From positions 1-64,000 of the forward strand of contig NZ_JBHIKY010000009.1 in the NCBI RefSeq assembly GCF_042139015.1: 64,000 bases of DNA, in the 5' to 3' direction. Under the pieces are notes generated by a model. The model ran no database searches. It had not been told where the DNA came from and was given only the letters and a program-made list of their open reading frames with translations. How positions within the stretch are numbered: position 1 is the first letter of the stretch; every line of letters starts with the position of its first letter. Positions 36,536 through 45,286 of this stretch are shown here, piece by piece. This DNA comes from JBHIKY01 sp042139015 (lineage in GTDB: Bacteria > Bacillota > Bacilli > Bacillales > Marinococcaceae). The translations under genes and the position numbers were made by a program.

Positions 36536-37464
36536 TTTATACGATAACCTTTAATCCGGCAATCGACCATATTATGTATGCAAGTGAGCCATTAACAAAA
36601 CGAAAGAATAACCGTGTTTCTGAAAAAGCACTTGATCTGGGGGGGAAAGGCCTGCATGTTTCTCATGCGCTCACGCAGCTTCAAATTGAAAATTGTGCAC
36701 TTACTTATGCAGGTGCCGAAAATGAAGCTCAGCTGGTGTCGTTGTTGAAACAACGGGAATTGCGATATGAACTTTTTTTAGAGCAGGATGCTTCCACCCG
36801 GGACACGTTCGTGCTGATGGACTCAAGTGGGGAAGGGAGCTTAATGGTAACCGAACACGGCTTTGCAGTTTCACGTGAAACACACGACATGCTATGGCAG
36901 TTTTTGCTCAGACATGCAGCCACATCGGACACGGTTATTCTTTCAGGATCTCTCCCCCCGGGATATTCACAAGATCGCTTAAAAGAAATTCTTCATCTAT
37001 TAAAAGAAAAGCAATGCCTCATTGCCTGTGACTTCAGCGGAGAAGCGCTGAGAACAGCGATAACTGAAAAGGTTGATTTCATTAAACCGAATGAACAGGA
37101 GCTGATGGAGCTGGCTCCTTCAGGTGAAACGGTAGAAAAGCAGTTATCTTTGCTGAATAAAACGGTTCGTTATGTGGTGTTTTCAAGAGGGAAGCGTGGA
37201 TGCACTGCATTGATAGATGGAGATTGTTTTCATGTATCTGCGCCAAAAGTGAAGGAACGAAACGACACTGGGGCAGGAGATATTTTTGTAGGTGCTTTGT
37301 TTGCTGGAAGAGAACGAGGTTATTCGTGGGAGCAGTCACTTGCATTTGCGACAGGCTGCTCCGCATCAAAAGCAACAAAAATGACCAGTGCCGATTTTGA
37401 TGTGGAAGAAGCAAAAATGTTCAGGGCAAAGACACTTGTTAAGATAACGAAAGGGGTAGGATAA
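36532..37464 (+). CDS. PfkB-family sugar-phosphate kinase (1-phosphofructokinase type)
   Basis: 310 residues. It has the N-terminal TFNPAIDHIMY motif and the GGKGLHVSHALTQL motif of 1-phosphofructokinase/tagatose-6-phosphate kinases, SGSLPPGY, and the C-terminal ATP site NDTGAGDIFVGALFAG with catalytic Asp. It would phosphorylate the PTS product a second time to yield a bisphosphate for the aldolase. GTG start overlaps the EIIC stop (GTGA). A parS-like palindrome lies within this gene at 36867-36882. Confidence 0.9.
   Translation: MIYTITFNPAIDHIMYASEPLTKRKNNRVSEKALDLGGKGLHVSHALTQLQIENCALTYAGAENEAQLVSLLKQRELRYELFLEQDASTRDTFVLMDSSGEGSLMVTEHGFAVSRETHDMLWQFLLRHAATSDTVILSGSLPPGYSQDRLKEILHLLKEKQCLIACDFSGEALRTAITEKVDFIKPNEQELMELAPSGETVEKQLSLLNKTVRYVVFSRGKRGCTALIDGDCFHVSAPKVKERNDTGAGDIFVGALFAGRERGYSWEQSLAFATGCSASKATKMTSADFDVEEAKMFRAKTLVKITKGVG
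36867..36882. promoter_or_regulatory. parS-like site inside the PfkB gene (15/16)
   Basis: AGTTTCACGTGAAACA; only the first base departs from parS, and the inner 14-base palindrome is perfect. It encodes SRET in the kinase. ParB sites inside genes are normal in Bacillus. Confidence 0.65.
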
Positions 37465-38120
37465 TGTTATATAAAAAGGAACGCGAGGAACTATGTACTG
37501 TCGTCAAAACAATGTTTGAAAGGTTTGAAACAAATGCTGCCGGAGGCAATGTCAGCGTAAGAATGAATAACGATCACATCATTATGACCCCTACGTTGAT
37601 GTCCCAGCAGAAATTCTGTGATCTTGAATGGCACGAAATACTTGTTGTGAATATGAACGAACAGAAAGTGGAAGGGGACGGTAACATTACAAGAGAAATT
37701 AATATGCATATGGCCTGCTACCGTGAGCGGCCGGATATAGGGTGTGTTCTGCATGCCCACCCCCGTGAGTCGCTCGTGTTTGCTACAATGGATATGGAAA
37801 TGCCAAATTTAACAGAAGCGACACAGAAGCTTGGCCGGATTCCAACATTGCCATTTGCTCCCGCCACATCTCTTGAGCTTGCCGGCATCGTGAAAAACTA
37901 CGTCACATCACGACAAGCTGATCAGATACCGTTGGCAATGCTATTAAATAAACACGGAATCGTTGTGCTTGATAAATCGCTGCGAAAAGCATACGACATG
38001 CTTGAACGTATAGAGTATAATGCCTATGTGGCTTATAAAACACTGATTTTCGATTCTCTATCCATAAAGAAATTAGGTGGTGCCAGCGGCCGTGAGCTTC
38101 AATATAATCTAGAGGAATAA
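37464..38120 (+). CDS. Class II aldolase (fuculose-phosphate aldolase/AraD family)
   Basis: 218 residues. Zinc ligands are in CVLHAHPRES (two His) and LLNKHGIVVLD (His); the phosphate-binding loop is AAGGNVSVR near residue 30; the catalytic Glu is in REINMHMA. Cleaves a sugar (bis)phosphate to DHAP and an aldehyde, or epimerises. Start overlaps the kinase stop (TAATG). The class II fold with a PfkB kinase differs from the usual tagatose-bisphosphate aldolases. Confidence 0.88.
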   Translation: MLYKKEREELCTVVKTMFERFETNAAGGNVSVRMNNDHIIMTPTLMSQQKFCDLEWHEILVVNMNEQKVEGDGNITREINMHMACYRERPDIGCVLHAHPRESLVFATMDMEMPNLTEATQKLGRIPTLPFAPATSLELAGIVKNYVTSRQADQIPLAMLLNKHGIVVLDKSLRKAYDMLERIEYNAYVAYKTLIFDSLSIKKLGGASGRELQYNLEE

Positions 38121-38124
38121 TAGG

Positions 38125-38259
38125 ATGTCTCTATCCATTCAGCTTCTCATTTTTTTAAGTGCTGGGCTGCTCATTGCTGGTGTGCTTTTGCAAAATATTC
38201 TGATTGCTGCTGCGGCTCTCATTTTGGCGGTAGTGGCAGAGAAAAGATGGCATAATTAA
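38125..38259 (+). CDS. 44-residue membrane protein ending the PTS operon
   Basis: MSLSIQLLIFLSAGLLIAGV then a second hydrophobic stretch (NILIAAAALILAVVAEKRW). GAGGAATAATAGG precedes the ATG, and the gene starts 4 bases after the aldolase stop, with a strong terminator 2 bases after its own. Two short helices, topology hairpin-like. Not recognised; possibly an accessory of the EIIC. Confidence 0.6.
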   Translation: MSLSIQLLIFLSAGLLIAGVLLQNILIAAAALILAVVAEKRWHN

Positions 38260-38260
38260 G

Positions 38261-38302
38261 AAAAACCGCTCGACATTTCCCGGGAAATGTCGAGCGGTTT
38301 TT
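38261..38302. terminator. Perfect 42-bp palindrome, operon terminator
   Basis: AAAAACCGCTCGACATTTCC and its full complement with no loop, ending in TTTTT. It terminates the PTS operon. Its centre is a perfect Noc-type binding sequence (see next entry). Confidence 0.92.
38275..38288. promoter_or_regulatory. Noc-type binding site (14/14)
   Basis: ATTTCCCGGGAAAT, identical to the B. subtilis nucleoid-occlusion (Noc) consensus. It forms the centre of the terminator palindrome and lies 43-60 bp before the second 21-bp array. Confidence 0.65.
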
Positions 38303-38330
38303 GAGATATGAATGCTGCTTACATTTACGA

Positions 38331-38474
38331 CGCTAGATTTTGATTTTACGCCGATGAAATTGAAATTATCGCTCAAACATTACGAATTTTCGCTCATGAA
38401 TTCAAAATTTCCGCTGATACTTCCTGCCGAAGCGCTGATCAAACAAGAATTATCGCCGATCGCCACTCCAACCC
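38331..38474. repeat. 21-bp-period intergenic array, copy 2
   Basis: An 18-bp leading partial unit then six 21-bp units from 38349 (38349, 38370, 38391, 38412, 38433, 38454). Units 2-4 are nearly identical to units 3-5 of copy 1 (CGCTCATGAATTCAAAATTT, CGCTGATACTTCCTGCC). Here the frame that is open in copy 1 is preceded directly by a TGA and has no start codon. Confidence 0.85.
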
Positions 38475-38709
38475 CCCCCAGCTACATTCGATTATGAATC
38501 TATCATCTTGCCGCCCGCCTCACCTGCTCCACATTACCTTACAATCCGATGACAAATATTTCTTTTTTACTTATAGAACCCGGGATACCGGCTAATTCTC
38601 ATAATCGCTGAAAGCGTAAATATTATTTTTCAAAAAATAGGTTGTATGACAAGTAGACAATGTGGTAAATTTGCCAAAGTTTAGATTATTTCAGCTGAAG
38701 GAGGGTTTC

Positions 38710-40516
38710 TTGTTGAAGGGGAAGTGGTTATTCCTTGTTGTCTCTATTGTGTTTTTCACAGGCTGTCAGGCTGAAACAAATGCGGAGCCGGAGCCTCAGG
38801 AGGAGGAATCGACAATTACTGCAGCAGCCATTCAGTTCAATCCGGAGCTATATGAGAAGGAAAAGAATGTAGACGCGTTACTGCAGGAAACAGAGAAAGC
38901 ATTTGAAAATGGCGCTGATCTAGTAGTGGCACCAGAGATGGCCACCACAGGCTACATGTATGAGGAACGTGAGGATATTGCTCCGTTTGTAGAACAGATT
39001 CCAGGTGAGACGACGGAAAAATTTTCAGAATTGACGAAAGAGTATGACGGGCACATCGTGTTTGGAATGCCGGAAGAGGAGAAGGAAACAGAACTCTATT
39101 ATAATTCAGCCGTGTTAATTGGTCCTGACGGCTACATGGGCAAGTATAGAAAAACGCAGATGTGGGAGACAGAGATGCATTGGGGCGCATGGGGAGACCT
39201 TGGTGTGCCTGTATTTGATACAGAAATAGGCCGGATTGCGATCAATATCTGCATGGATTCTGCTTATGTGGAGCCGGCGCGTCTAGCAGGGATAAAGGAT
39301 GCGGATATTTTAGCTTTCCCTACAAATTCATCGGCCCAGGCGATTTCCTCGCTGCCGGCGCGGGCACAGCAGAACGGAATGTATGTTGTCAGCGCGAATC
39401 GCTCCAATACGGAAAAAGGGTTTCACATGGTGGGAGGCAGTGCAGTATGGTCCCCTCAGGGAGAGAAGCTTGCTGAAGCACCGGTCGTGATGGAAGAAGA
39501 GGAAGCGATCGAGGAAACGAATATTGAGTATGCAGAGATTGAGCAGAGCGATTATGAAAATGACAACAAGGAGAGAGTGGAAGAGCGGCGGCCGGAGCTA
39601 TATAAAGAATTGGGGCAGCGCATTTCTCCGTGGGATGAAACCAAAAATACGGACGAGAAAAATATAACAACCTTTACCCCTCAATATGAACCGAAGCCCG
39701 GAGATAAAAAATCCAATCTGAAAAAAATAGAAAAGCTGGCAGTGAGTGCTTCACAGGAAGAGGATTTTAAATTAACGGTCCTACCAGAAATGAGTCTGAC
39801 CGGACCGCTGGAAAATGAAAAATCTTCCCAGCTTCGAAAGCTTGCAGAAAATGAAAATGGGAAAACGATGCAAAGCATGGCAAAGCTTGCGGAAAAATAT
39901 AACACCGCGATCGTATATGGATTTATTGAGAAGGAGGGAAATTCTCTTTTTAATTCAGCCATGCTTCTTGATGAAAATGGAGAAAAGGCTGGTAAATACC
40001 GAAAATCACATTTAAGTGAAGAGGATAAAGAATGGGCTGCAGCAGGGGACAAGCTCTCGGTATTTGAGACGGATACATTAGGAAAAATCGGTCTTCTTAT
40101 CGGGGAGGACGCGCTCTATCCCGAAACTGCCGGTGGCAGTGAACCGTGCTGATATTATAGCAGTTCCTTCGTCCTGGAACGGGCAGTACGGAGGAGAAAT
40201 GGAAATTGACGACAAGCTTTCAGAAAATCCTTATCCGAAGAATGCGATGGTAACGTGGGATGCGTTGGCAATCGGCTCTCAAGCCTATACGGTGGTCGGG
40301 AATTTTACAGGAACAGAGCAGGAATATCTCGGAGGCGCCGGGGCGTACGGAATTGATCCTTTATATGGCCTCGATGAAGTGGATATTGCTTCCGAAGATG
40401 AGGAAGAAGCTAAAACATCTTCCTTTGAAACTCTTGCCGAGGACTGGTGGTTTAATCAGGAGCAGCTTATCGACTCCAGACAGGCACATCATTATGAGCC
40501 TTTAATAGAAGAGTAG
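38710..40516 (+). pseudogene. Double nitrilase-domain lipoprotein, frameshifted
   Basis: A lipoprotein (VVSIVFFTGCQAE) with two carbon-nitrogen hydrolase domains. Domain 1 keeps the Glu-Lys-Cys triad (VVAPEMATTG, YRKTQMWE, INICMDSAY). Domain 2 has VLPEMSLTG and YRKSHLSEE, but IGLLIGEDALYPE has Gly at the Cys position. Near 40130 the frame ends (ETAGGSEPC, TGA) while another frame continues as VNRADIIAVPSSWNGQYGG to 40516: a net +1 or -2 shift. Start TTG 38710 or 38713 after AAGGAGGG. Domain 1 could still be made and active. A sequencing error is possible. Confidence 0.7.
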
Positions 40517-40634
40517 CCACTCGCTGAGAAAAAAATGTTAGAAATGATTAAATTCCCCCTGTTCAAAATAATTTGTCATGTTGTATACTCGTAATACAAA
40601 TTTTGATAGCGCTTTCCGAAAAAGGAGGTTCATT

Positions 40635-41990
40635 ATGTCTGTTTTTGATTTGACGATCGATATCGGCCTGATATCAATGCTTCTGCTTCTCGGGGTAATC
40701 CTAAGAGCAAAAGTAAAAGCTTTGCAGAAGGTTTTTATTCCGGCAAGCATTATTGCTGGATTTGCCGGTCTTGCATTTGGGCCGAATGGGTTCGGGTGGC
40801 TGCCGTTTTCTGAGGCCATCGCTGATTATCCGACCATTCTTATTGCGGTTATCTTCGGGGCGATTCCAATTGGGGCGGCTCGGATCAATTGGAAAAAAAC
40901 GTTCGGCCGGGTCCGCAATATGTGGGTCTACTCCATGCTTCTTACCCTGCTTATGTGGGGAGGCGGAGCGATGATAACCTATTTGCTGCTCAGTCATATT
41001 TGGAATATCCCCCAGGGCTTTGGCCTTGTACTCGGAGCAGGCTTTCTTGGCGGTCACGGCACTGCTGCCGCAGTGGGAGAAGCATTCAGCAGCATGGGCT
41101 GGGAGGATGCGACTGATCTTGGCTATACGTCTGCCACCATCGGCCTTTTGTGTGCAATTATCGGCGGATTGCTGATTATTAAAAAGTCCGCGAGAGAAAA
41201 TAAAACAAATTTTATTTCTGACTTTAAAGATCTGCCCTCGGAACTTCGGACGGGGCTGGTTTCAAAGGATGACCGTGAATCCTCCGGACATGATACGGTT
41301 TCAAGCAATACAGTCGATCCATTATTCTTTCATCTCGCCATTATTGCGATGGTGGTCGTTATCAGTTACTTTCTGCAAAACGGCCTCGGATCCATTTTCC
41401 CCCAGATCAGTGTGCCGCTTCTCAGCGTTGCATTTATTGTAGGACTTCTCGTCCAGCAGTCGATGCGTGCAGCAAAGGCTGATTATTATGTAGATAAAAA
41501 AGTGATTGACCGCTTAAGCGGGACAGCCACAGATTTAACGGTGGCATTTGGAATTGCATCAATTAATCTATCAATAGTTTCGAATTATATCGTGCCGCTC
41601 GCTGCCTTATTTATTTTTGGGCTGCTGTGGGCTTACGCCATCTTTCATTTTATTTCACCGAGAGTGTTTCATCAGCACTGGTTTGAAAATGGTATTTTCG
41701 GGTGGGGATGGAGTACCGGCACAGTAGCGATGGGTATTGCGCTGCTTCGTATCGTCGACCCGAAAACGAAAAGCTCCACTCTTGATGATTATGCCCTCGG
41801 CTACGTCGGCATGGTGCCCGTAGAGGTTGTGATTATCACCTTTGGTCCGCTTATGATGATGAGCGGTCTGGCCGGAGTCTACTCCTTCGCTCTCCTTGGT
41901 ACAGCAGCACTGCTGATTGTTATTGCGGGAAAGAGCGGCTGGTTCGTGAAAAAAGAAGTGGTTTCTGAACGACGCAAAAAAGCAGGATGA
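40635..41990 (+). CDS. GltS-family sodium/glutamate-type symporter
   Basis: 451 residues, about 12 helices in two inverted repeats. GltS hallmarks: GFLGGHGTAAAVGEAF in the first half and FGWGWSTGTVAMGIALLR in the second. Members import glutamate or related dicarboxylates with sodium. ATG 40635 follows AAAGGAGG. It heads a run of three co-directional genes whose hydrolases suggest uptake and cleavage of an acidic amide or ester. Confidence 0.88.
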   Translation: MSVFDLTIDIGLISMLLLLGVILRAKVKALQKVFIPASIIAGFAGLAFGPNGFGWLPFSEAIADYPTILIAVIFGAIPIGAARINWKKTFGRVRNMWVYSMLLTLLMWGGGAMITYLLLSHIWNIPQGFGLVLGAGFLGGHGTAAAVGEAFSSMGWEDATDLGYTSATIGLLCAIIGGLLIIKKSARENKTNFISDFKDLPSELRTGLVSKDDRESSGHDTVSSNTVDPLFFHLAIIAMVVVISYFLQNGLGSIFPQISVPLLSVAFIVGLLVQQSMRAAKADYYVDKKVIDRLSGTATDLTVAFGIASINLSIVSNYIVPLAALFIFGLLWAYAIFHFISPRVFHQHWFENGIFGWGWSTGTVAMGIALLRIVDPKTKSSTLDDYALGYVGMVPVEVVIITFGPLMMMSGLAGVYSFALLGTAALLIVIAGKSGWFVKKEVVSERRKKAG

Positions 41991-42023
41991 TTGATACTAT
42001 TAAAACCTTAGGGAGAGATGAAA

Positions 42024-42932
42024 ATGAGAGAAAAACAAATCAACTTTTATAGTGAAGGCTGTAAGCTGAAAGGAACGCTGTATCTACCGGATGATTACGC
42101 TGCGGGTGAGAAACGGCCGGCTATTATTCCTAATTCAGGCTATCAGGGAGTCAATGAATTTTATCCGAAAATGTTTGCAGAGGCACTGACCAAAGAGGGC
42201 TATGTCTGTCTCGGTTTTGATTACCGAGGTTTTGCGGAAAGTGAAGGAGAAAAAGGAAGAGTGCTCATTGAAGAACAAGTCGAGGACATTCACAATGCCC
42301 TTACGTTTTTAAAACTGCAGGAGGAGGTCGATGAGGAACGCATCGGACTGCTCGGGTGGGGGATGGGTGCTGCCCACGTTCTGCAGGTAACTGCAGCCGA
42401 TCAAAACATCTCTGCAGTCGCCGCACTAAACGGCTTTTATAACGGAGCCCGCTGGTTAAAGACAATTCATTCGTACAAGGATTGGCTGGCACTCCTCGAA
42501 ACCGTAAAGGAAGACAGAGTCCGCCGCGTGACTGAAGGCAGCTCCAGGCTGGCAGATACCTTTCTGCATTACCCGCTGGACCCGGCAACAGCAAGCTATG
42601 TTGAAAAAGAATTGGCATCGCTCGACGGCTTCGGTCACCAAACGTACATTCAATTTACCGAATCTATTATTGCGATGAATGCAGAAAAAGCAGCGGCTGA
42701 GATTGAGTCTGTGCCATTGTTTATCGGGCATGGCGTCAGTAACATACTGCACCCGGTTGATGAAGCCCGCAAGCTCTATCAGCATGCCAATGATCCGAAG
42801 CAATTCTTCGAAATTCACGGCAGGCACAATGATTTCATGTACAGTGATCACCCGGAGTTTTTAAGATTAATAGATTCTTTGAACCTCTTTTTCAACAAGG
42901 CAATGCAGCGAGTACCCCACCAAACCATTTAA
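42024..42932 (+). CDS. Alpha/beta-hydrolase fold protein with altered nucleophile elbow
   Basis: 302 residues of the dienelactone-hydrolase/S15-like type. Fold markers are NSGYQGVNEFY (oxyanion region), CLGFDYRGFAESEG and HGRHNDFMYSDHPE (His near the C-terminus). The elbow normally GxSxG reads GLLGWGMGAA, so Gly occupies the nucleophile place. It may therefore be a non-hydrolytic or differently catalysing member. Start ATG 42024 is better spaced from AGGGAG than ATG 42018. Between the GltS-like and DUF6282 genes. Confidence 0.75.
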   Translation: MREKQINFYSEGCKLKGTLYLPDDYAAGEKRPAIIPNSGYQGVNEFYPKMFAEALTKEGYVCLGFDYRGFAESEGEKGRVLIEEQVEDIHNALTFLKLQEEVDEERIGLLGWGMGAAHVLQVTAADQNISAVAALNGFYNGARWLKTIHSYKDWLALLETVKEDRVRRVTEGSSRLADTFLHYPLDPATASYVEKELASLDGFGHQTYIQFTESIIAMNAEKAAAEIESVPLFIGHGVSNILHPVDEARKLYQHANDPKQFFEIHGRHNDFMYSDHPEFLRLIDSLNLFFNKAMQRVPHQTI

Positions 42933-42941
42933 AAGGAGATA

Positions 42942-43838
42942 ATGGATATGAAAGCAGCAAATCAATTTCATCCTTTATTAGAGGGAGCCTACGAAATGCA
43001 TGTTCACAGCTCCCCTAGTATTTTTCCGAGAAAACAGACGGACTGGGATCTCGTGCAGGATGCAGTGCAGGCCGGTATGGCCGGCCTGGTATTGAAAGCA
43101 CATGAAGGTGTAACCTATGACAGAGCCACGCTCCTTCAGGAAAAGCATCCGGAGCTGGCTGTTCATGGCGGTCTAGTCTGCAACATCTACAGCGGCGGTT
43201 TATCACCGCACAGTGTCAGCATGGCTCTGCAGATGGGAGCCAAAATTATTTGGATGCCGACCATCTCTGCCGAGCAGCATCAAAGATATTTCGCTGAGCA
43301 CCAAAAGGATCGCTTTTTCAACAGCAATAAATCATTGGATTATTCACAATCTCTCTTAAAGGTGATGGATGACAATCACAAACGGGTGAAAGATGAAGTG
43401 AAGAAAATTCTCTCGCTGGTGGCTGAATATGATGCAATTCTCGCGACGGGCCACCTTGCTCCGAATGAGGTCACTCCGCTCGTGGAGGAAGCCAAGGCAG
43501 CCGGAGTCACCAAAATCTTAATCCAGCATGCTGATCTAGGCATCGCCCAAATTCCGATCGATCAGCAAAAAGAACTTGCCCAGAAAGGCTGTCTTATCGA
43601 AAAATGCTACCTTGCCTGCAGTGAGGATTTTGACAATCTCACTGTCGGGGAAATGGCTGCGACTATCCACACGCTCGGTCCTGATTCGTGTGTGCTTGTT
43701 ACGGATTACGGCCAGCAGCATAATGTGGCTCCAATCGAAGGCATGAGTAAGTTTATTGAGGAGCTGCTTGAAAGCGGAATAACAGAGACTGAAATTACTA
43801 CTATGATCAAAACAAACCCTGAGAAACTATTAAAATAA
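42942..43838 (+). CDS. DUF6282 / amidohydrolase-like metal enzyme
   Basis: 298 residues. YEMHVHSSPS near the N-terminus gives the HxH metal motif of amidohydrolase and PHP-like barrels; ILATGHLAPNEV and ILIQHADLGI supply further His residues, and CVLVTDYGQQHN an Asp. The pattern fits DUF6282 proteins, which are uncharacterised. It follows the hydrolase gene by 9 bases and precedes a terminator, so the three genes form an operon. AAAAGGAG precedes the ATG. Confidence 0.78.
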   Translation: MDMKAANQFHPLLEGAYEMHVHSSPSIFPRKQTDWDLVQDAVQAGMAGLVLKAHEGVTYDRATLLQEKHPELAVHGGLVCNIYSGGLSPHSVSMALQMGAKIIWMPTISAEQHQRYFAEHQKDRFFNSNKSLDYSQSLLKVMDDNHKRVKDEVKKILSLVAEYDAILATGHLAPNEVTPLVEEAKAAGVTKILIQHADLGIAQIPIDQQKELAQKGCLIEKCYLACSEDFDNLTVGEMAATIHTLGPDSCVLVTDYGQQHNVAPIEGMSKFIEELLESGITETEITTMIKTNPEKLLK

Positions 43839-43844
43839 CGAGGT

Positions 43845-43879
43845 GATCCTTCTTTCGACGAACGAGAGAAGGGTCTTTT
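43845..43879 (+). terminator. Terminator of the GltS-hydrolase operon
   Basis: GATCCTTCT / AGAAGGGTC with one G-T pair, then TTTTC. Confidence 0.8.
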
Positions 43880-43888
43880 CTTGTTGAT

Positions 43889-43902
43889 ATTTCCCGGAAA
43901 AT
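43889..43902. promoter_or_regulatory. Noc-like site (13/14)
   Basis: ATTTCCCGGAAAAT, one base from ATTTCCCGGGAAAT. The following bases (GTCGA) also match those after the perfect site at 38275. It lies about 28-43 bp before the third 21-bp array. Confidence 0.5.
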
Positions 43903-43929
43903 GTCGAACAATAATCGATTAAAAATGCC

Positions 43930-44091
43930 CGCTACTGAAATTTTCGCCGATGGATTTAGAAATATCGCCGATGAAATTGAATATTCCGCTGATGATTTTC
44001 GAAAAATCGCTCATGAATTCAACAATTCCGCTCATGATTACCACCAAAGCGCTGATCAAACAAAAATTTTCGCCGATAAGACGCACGAGCA
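43930..44091. repeat. 21-bp-period intergenic array, copy 3
   Basis: A 15-bp partial unit (CGCTACTGAAATTTT, matching CGCTAGTGCAGATTT of copy 1) then seven 21-bp units from 43945 with no spacing error. Units include CGCCGATGAAATTGAATATT and CGCTGATCAAACAAAAATTT. The overall layout is the same as copy 1, showing a defined element rather than a random tandem repeat. Confidence 0.85.
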
Positions 44092-44194
44092 AAACAAAGC
44101 CTGTCTCGTCTCCTTCCAACAATAGGATAGAAAAATAGAAAAACCGGGTATGTGAAAATAAGGAAGAAAGCAATTATTCAAAGGAGGAAGTGAA

Positions 44195-44752
44195 ATGGCT
44201 GCAAAGAAAATCCTGATTGTGACTGGTGATGCAGTAGAAGCACTGGAAGTCTATTATCCTTATTTTCGCTGTATGGAGGAGGGGTTCGAAGCAGATATAG
44301 CTGCGCCGCATAAGAAAAAATTACACACGGTTATTCACGACTTCGAAGACTGGGAAACATACACGGAAAAGCCCGGCTATCTCGTCGAAGCAAACCTGGC
44401 ATTTGAAGATGTAAAGGCGGAGCAGTATGACGGGATCATTATTCCCGGCGGCCGCGCTCCCGAGCACATCCGCATGAACGAATACCTGCCCGGCATCGTG
44501 ACACACTTTTTTGAAGCGGATAAACCGGTCTGCGTTATGTGCCACGGAAGTCTTGTTCTGACACCAATTGCTGACGTCGTAAAAGGAAGGAAAATGACCG
44601 CTTATCAGGCATGCAGGCCAGAAGTAGAAAGCACCGGGGCAGAGTACATGAACGAAATGGATTACGTCGATCGTAATCTTATATCCGGCCATGCCTGGCC
44701 AGACCTGCCTGCGATTATGAAGGAGTTTGTGAAGCAGATAAATTCTTATTAA
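44195..44752 (+). CDS. DJ-1/PfpI family protein
   Basis: 185 residues. The nucleophile elbow is Cys116 in CVMCHGSLVLT, with the conserved Glu in IIPGGRAPEHIR. Family members act as glyoxalases, deglycases or peptidases; a variant close to the PfpI subgroup. AAAGGAGG precedes the ATG. Alone between array 3 and a terminator. Confidence 0.85.
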   Translation: MAAKKILIVTGDAVEALEVYYPYFRCMEEGFEADIAAPHKKKLHTVIHDFEDWETYTEKPGYLVEANLAFEDVKAEQYDGIIIPGGRAPEHIRMNEYLPGIVTHFFEADKPVCVMCHGSLVLTPIADVVKGRKMTAYQACRPEVESTGAEYMNEMDYVDRNLISGHAWPDLPAIMKEFVKQINSY

Positions 44753-44756
44753 AACA

Positions 44757-44797
44757 AAGGGGGCATTCCTGTTTTACAGGTCGGCCCCCCTTCCTTA
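44757..44797 (+). terminator. Terminator after the DJ-1/PfpI gene
   Basis: AAGGGGGC / GCCCCCCTT with a 19-base loop, then TCCTTATTT. The A-rich left flank would also terminate the convergent small gene. Confidence 0.75.
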
Positions 44798-45091
44798 TTT
44801 ATCAGGTGACTTCATTGTTTTTTCCAGCACGGCGTAATGATATTTTCCTTCTCTTGTCTCTGCTGTCATAATTTCAAACAGATGGCAGTACGGATATTTA
44901 CGGCTGGCTGCACTGAGCGCGCGCCGTGGATTTTTTCTTTTACGATCTGCCTTATAAACCTGCATGCCGAAGAAATCATTGGCTTTAATGACGTTAGCCA
45001 CCGCAGGAGTGTCTGATAAAAGATAATACCCGCTGCGCCACTGGGTAATATTTGCATCCTTATGTTTTTTTTGTATCATTCTTTTAGTCAT
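44795..45091 (-). CDS. Hypothetical 98-residue protein
   Basis: A basic protein (KKHKDANITQWRSGYYLLSD; ADRKRKNPRRALSAASRKYP) with a C-terminal CHLFEIMTAETREGKYHYAV strand-like part. AGGGGG precedes the ATG. Not recognised; possibly a small cytosolic or RNA-associated protein. Confidence 0.55.
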   Translation of the reverse strand: MTKRMIQKKHKDANITQWRSGYYLLSDTPAVANVIKANDFFGMQVYKADRKRKNPRRALSAASRKYPYCHLFEIMTAETREGKYHYAVLEKTMKSPDK

Positions 45092-45286
45092 AATAAACCC
45101 CCTATAAATATTCTAAATTATCAGATTAAATAATGCAAAGGTCCTTTTAAATGAAATAATAAAAGGTTATATTTGGTATATTATGAAAATTAATAGCTTG
45201 TACTAGTTCAGAAAGAACCAATCGAAAGTCTAAATTATTTTATGCAAAAAATGAAAAATTATGATCAAAAAAAGTTGGAGGGAGTT

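Noticed and set aside
38312..38497. 61-residue reading frame over array 2
   Set aside because: It uses a different frame from the other arrays, has no ribosome site, and lies in repeat DNA.
38608..38621. cre site TGAAAGCGTAAATA before the nitrilase lipoprotein
   Set aside because: It fails the terminal CA of the consensus and has weak symmetry.
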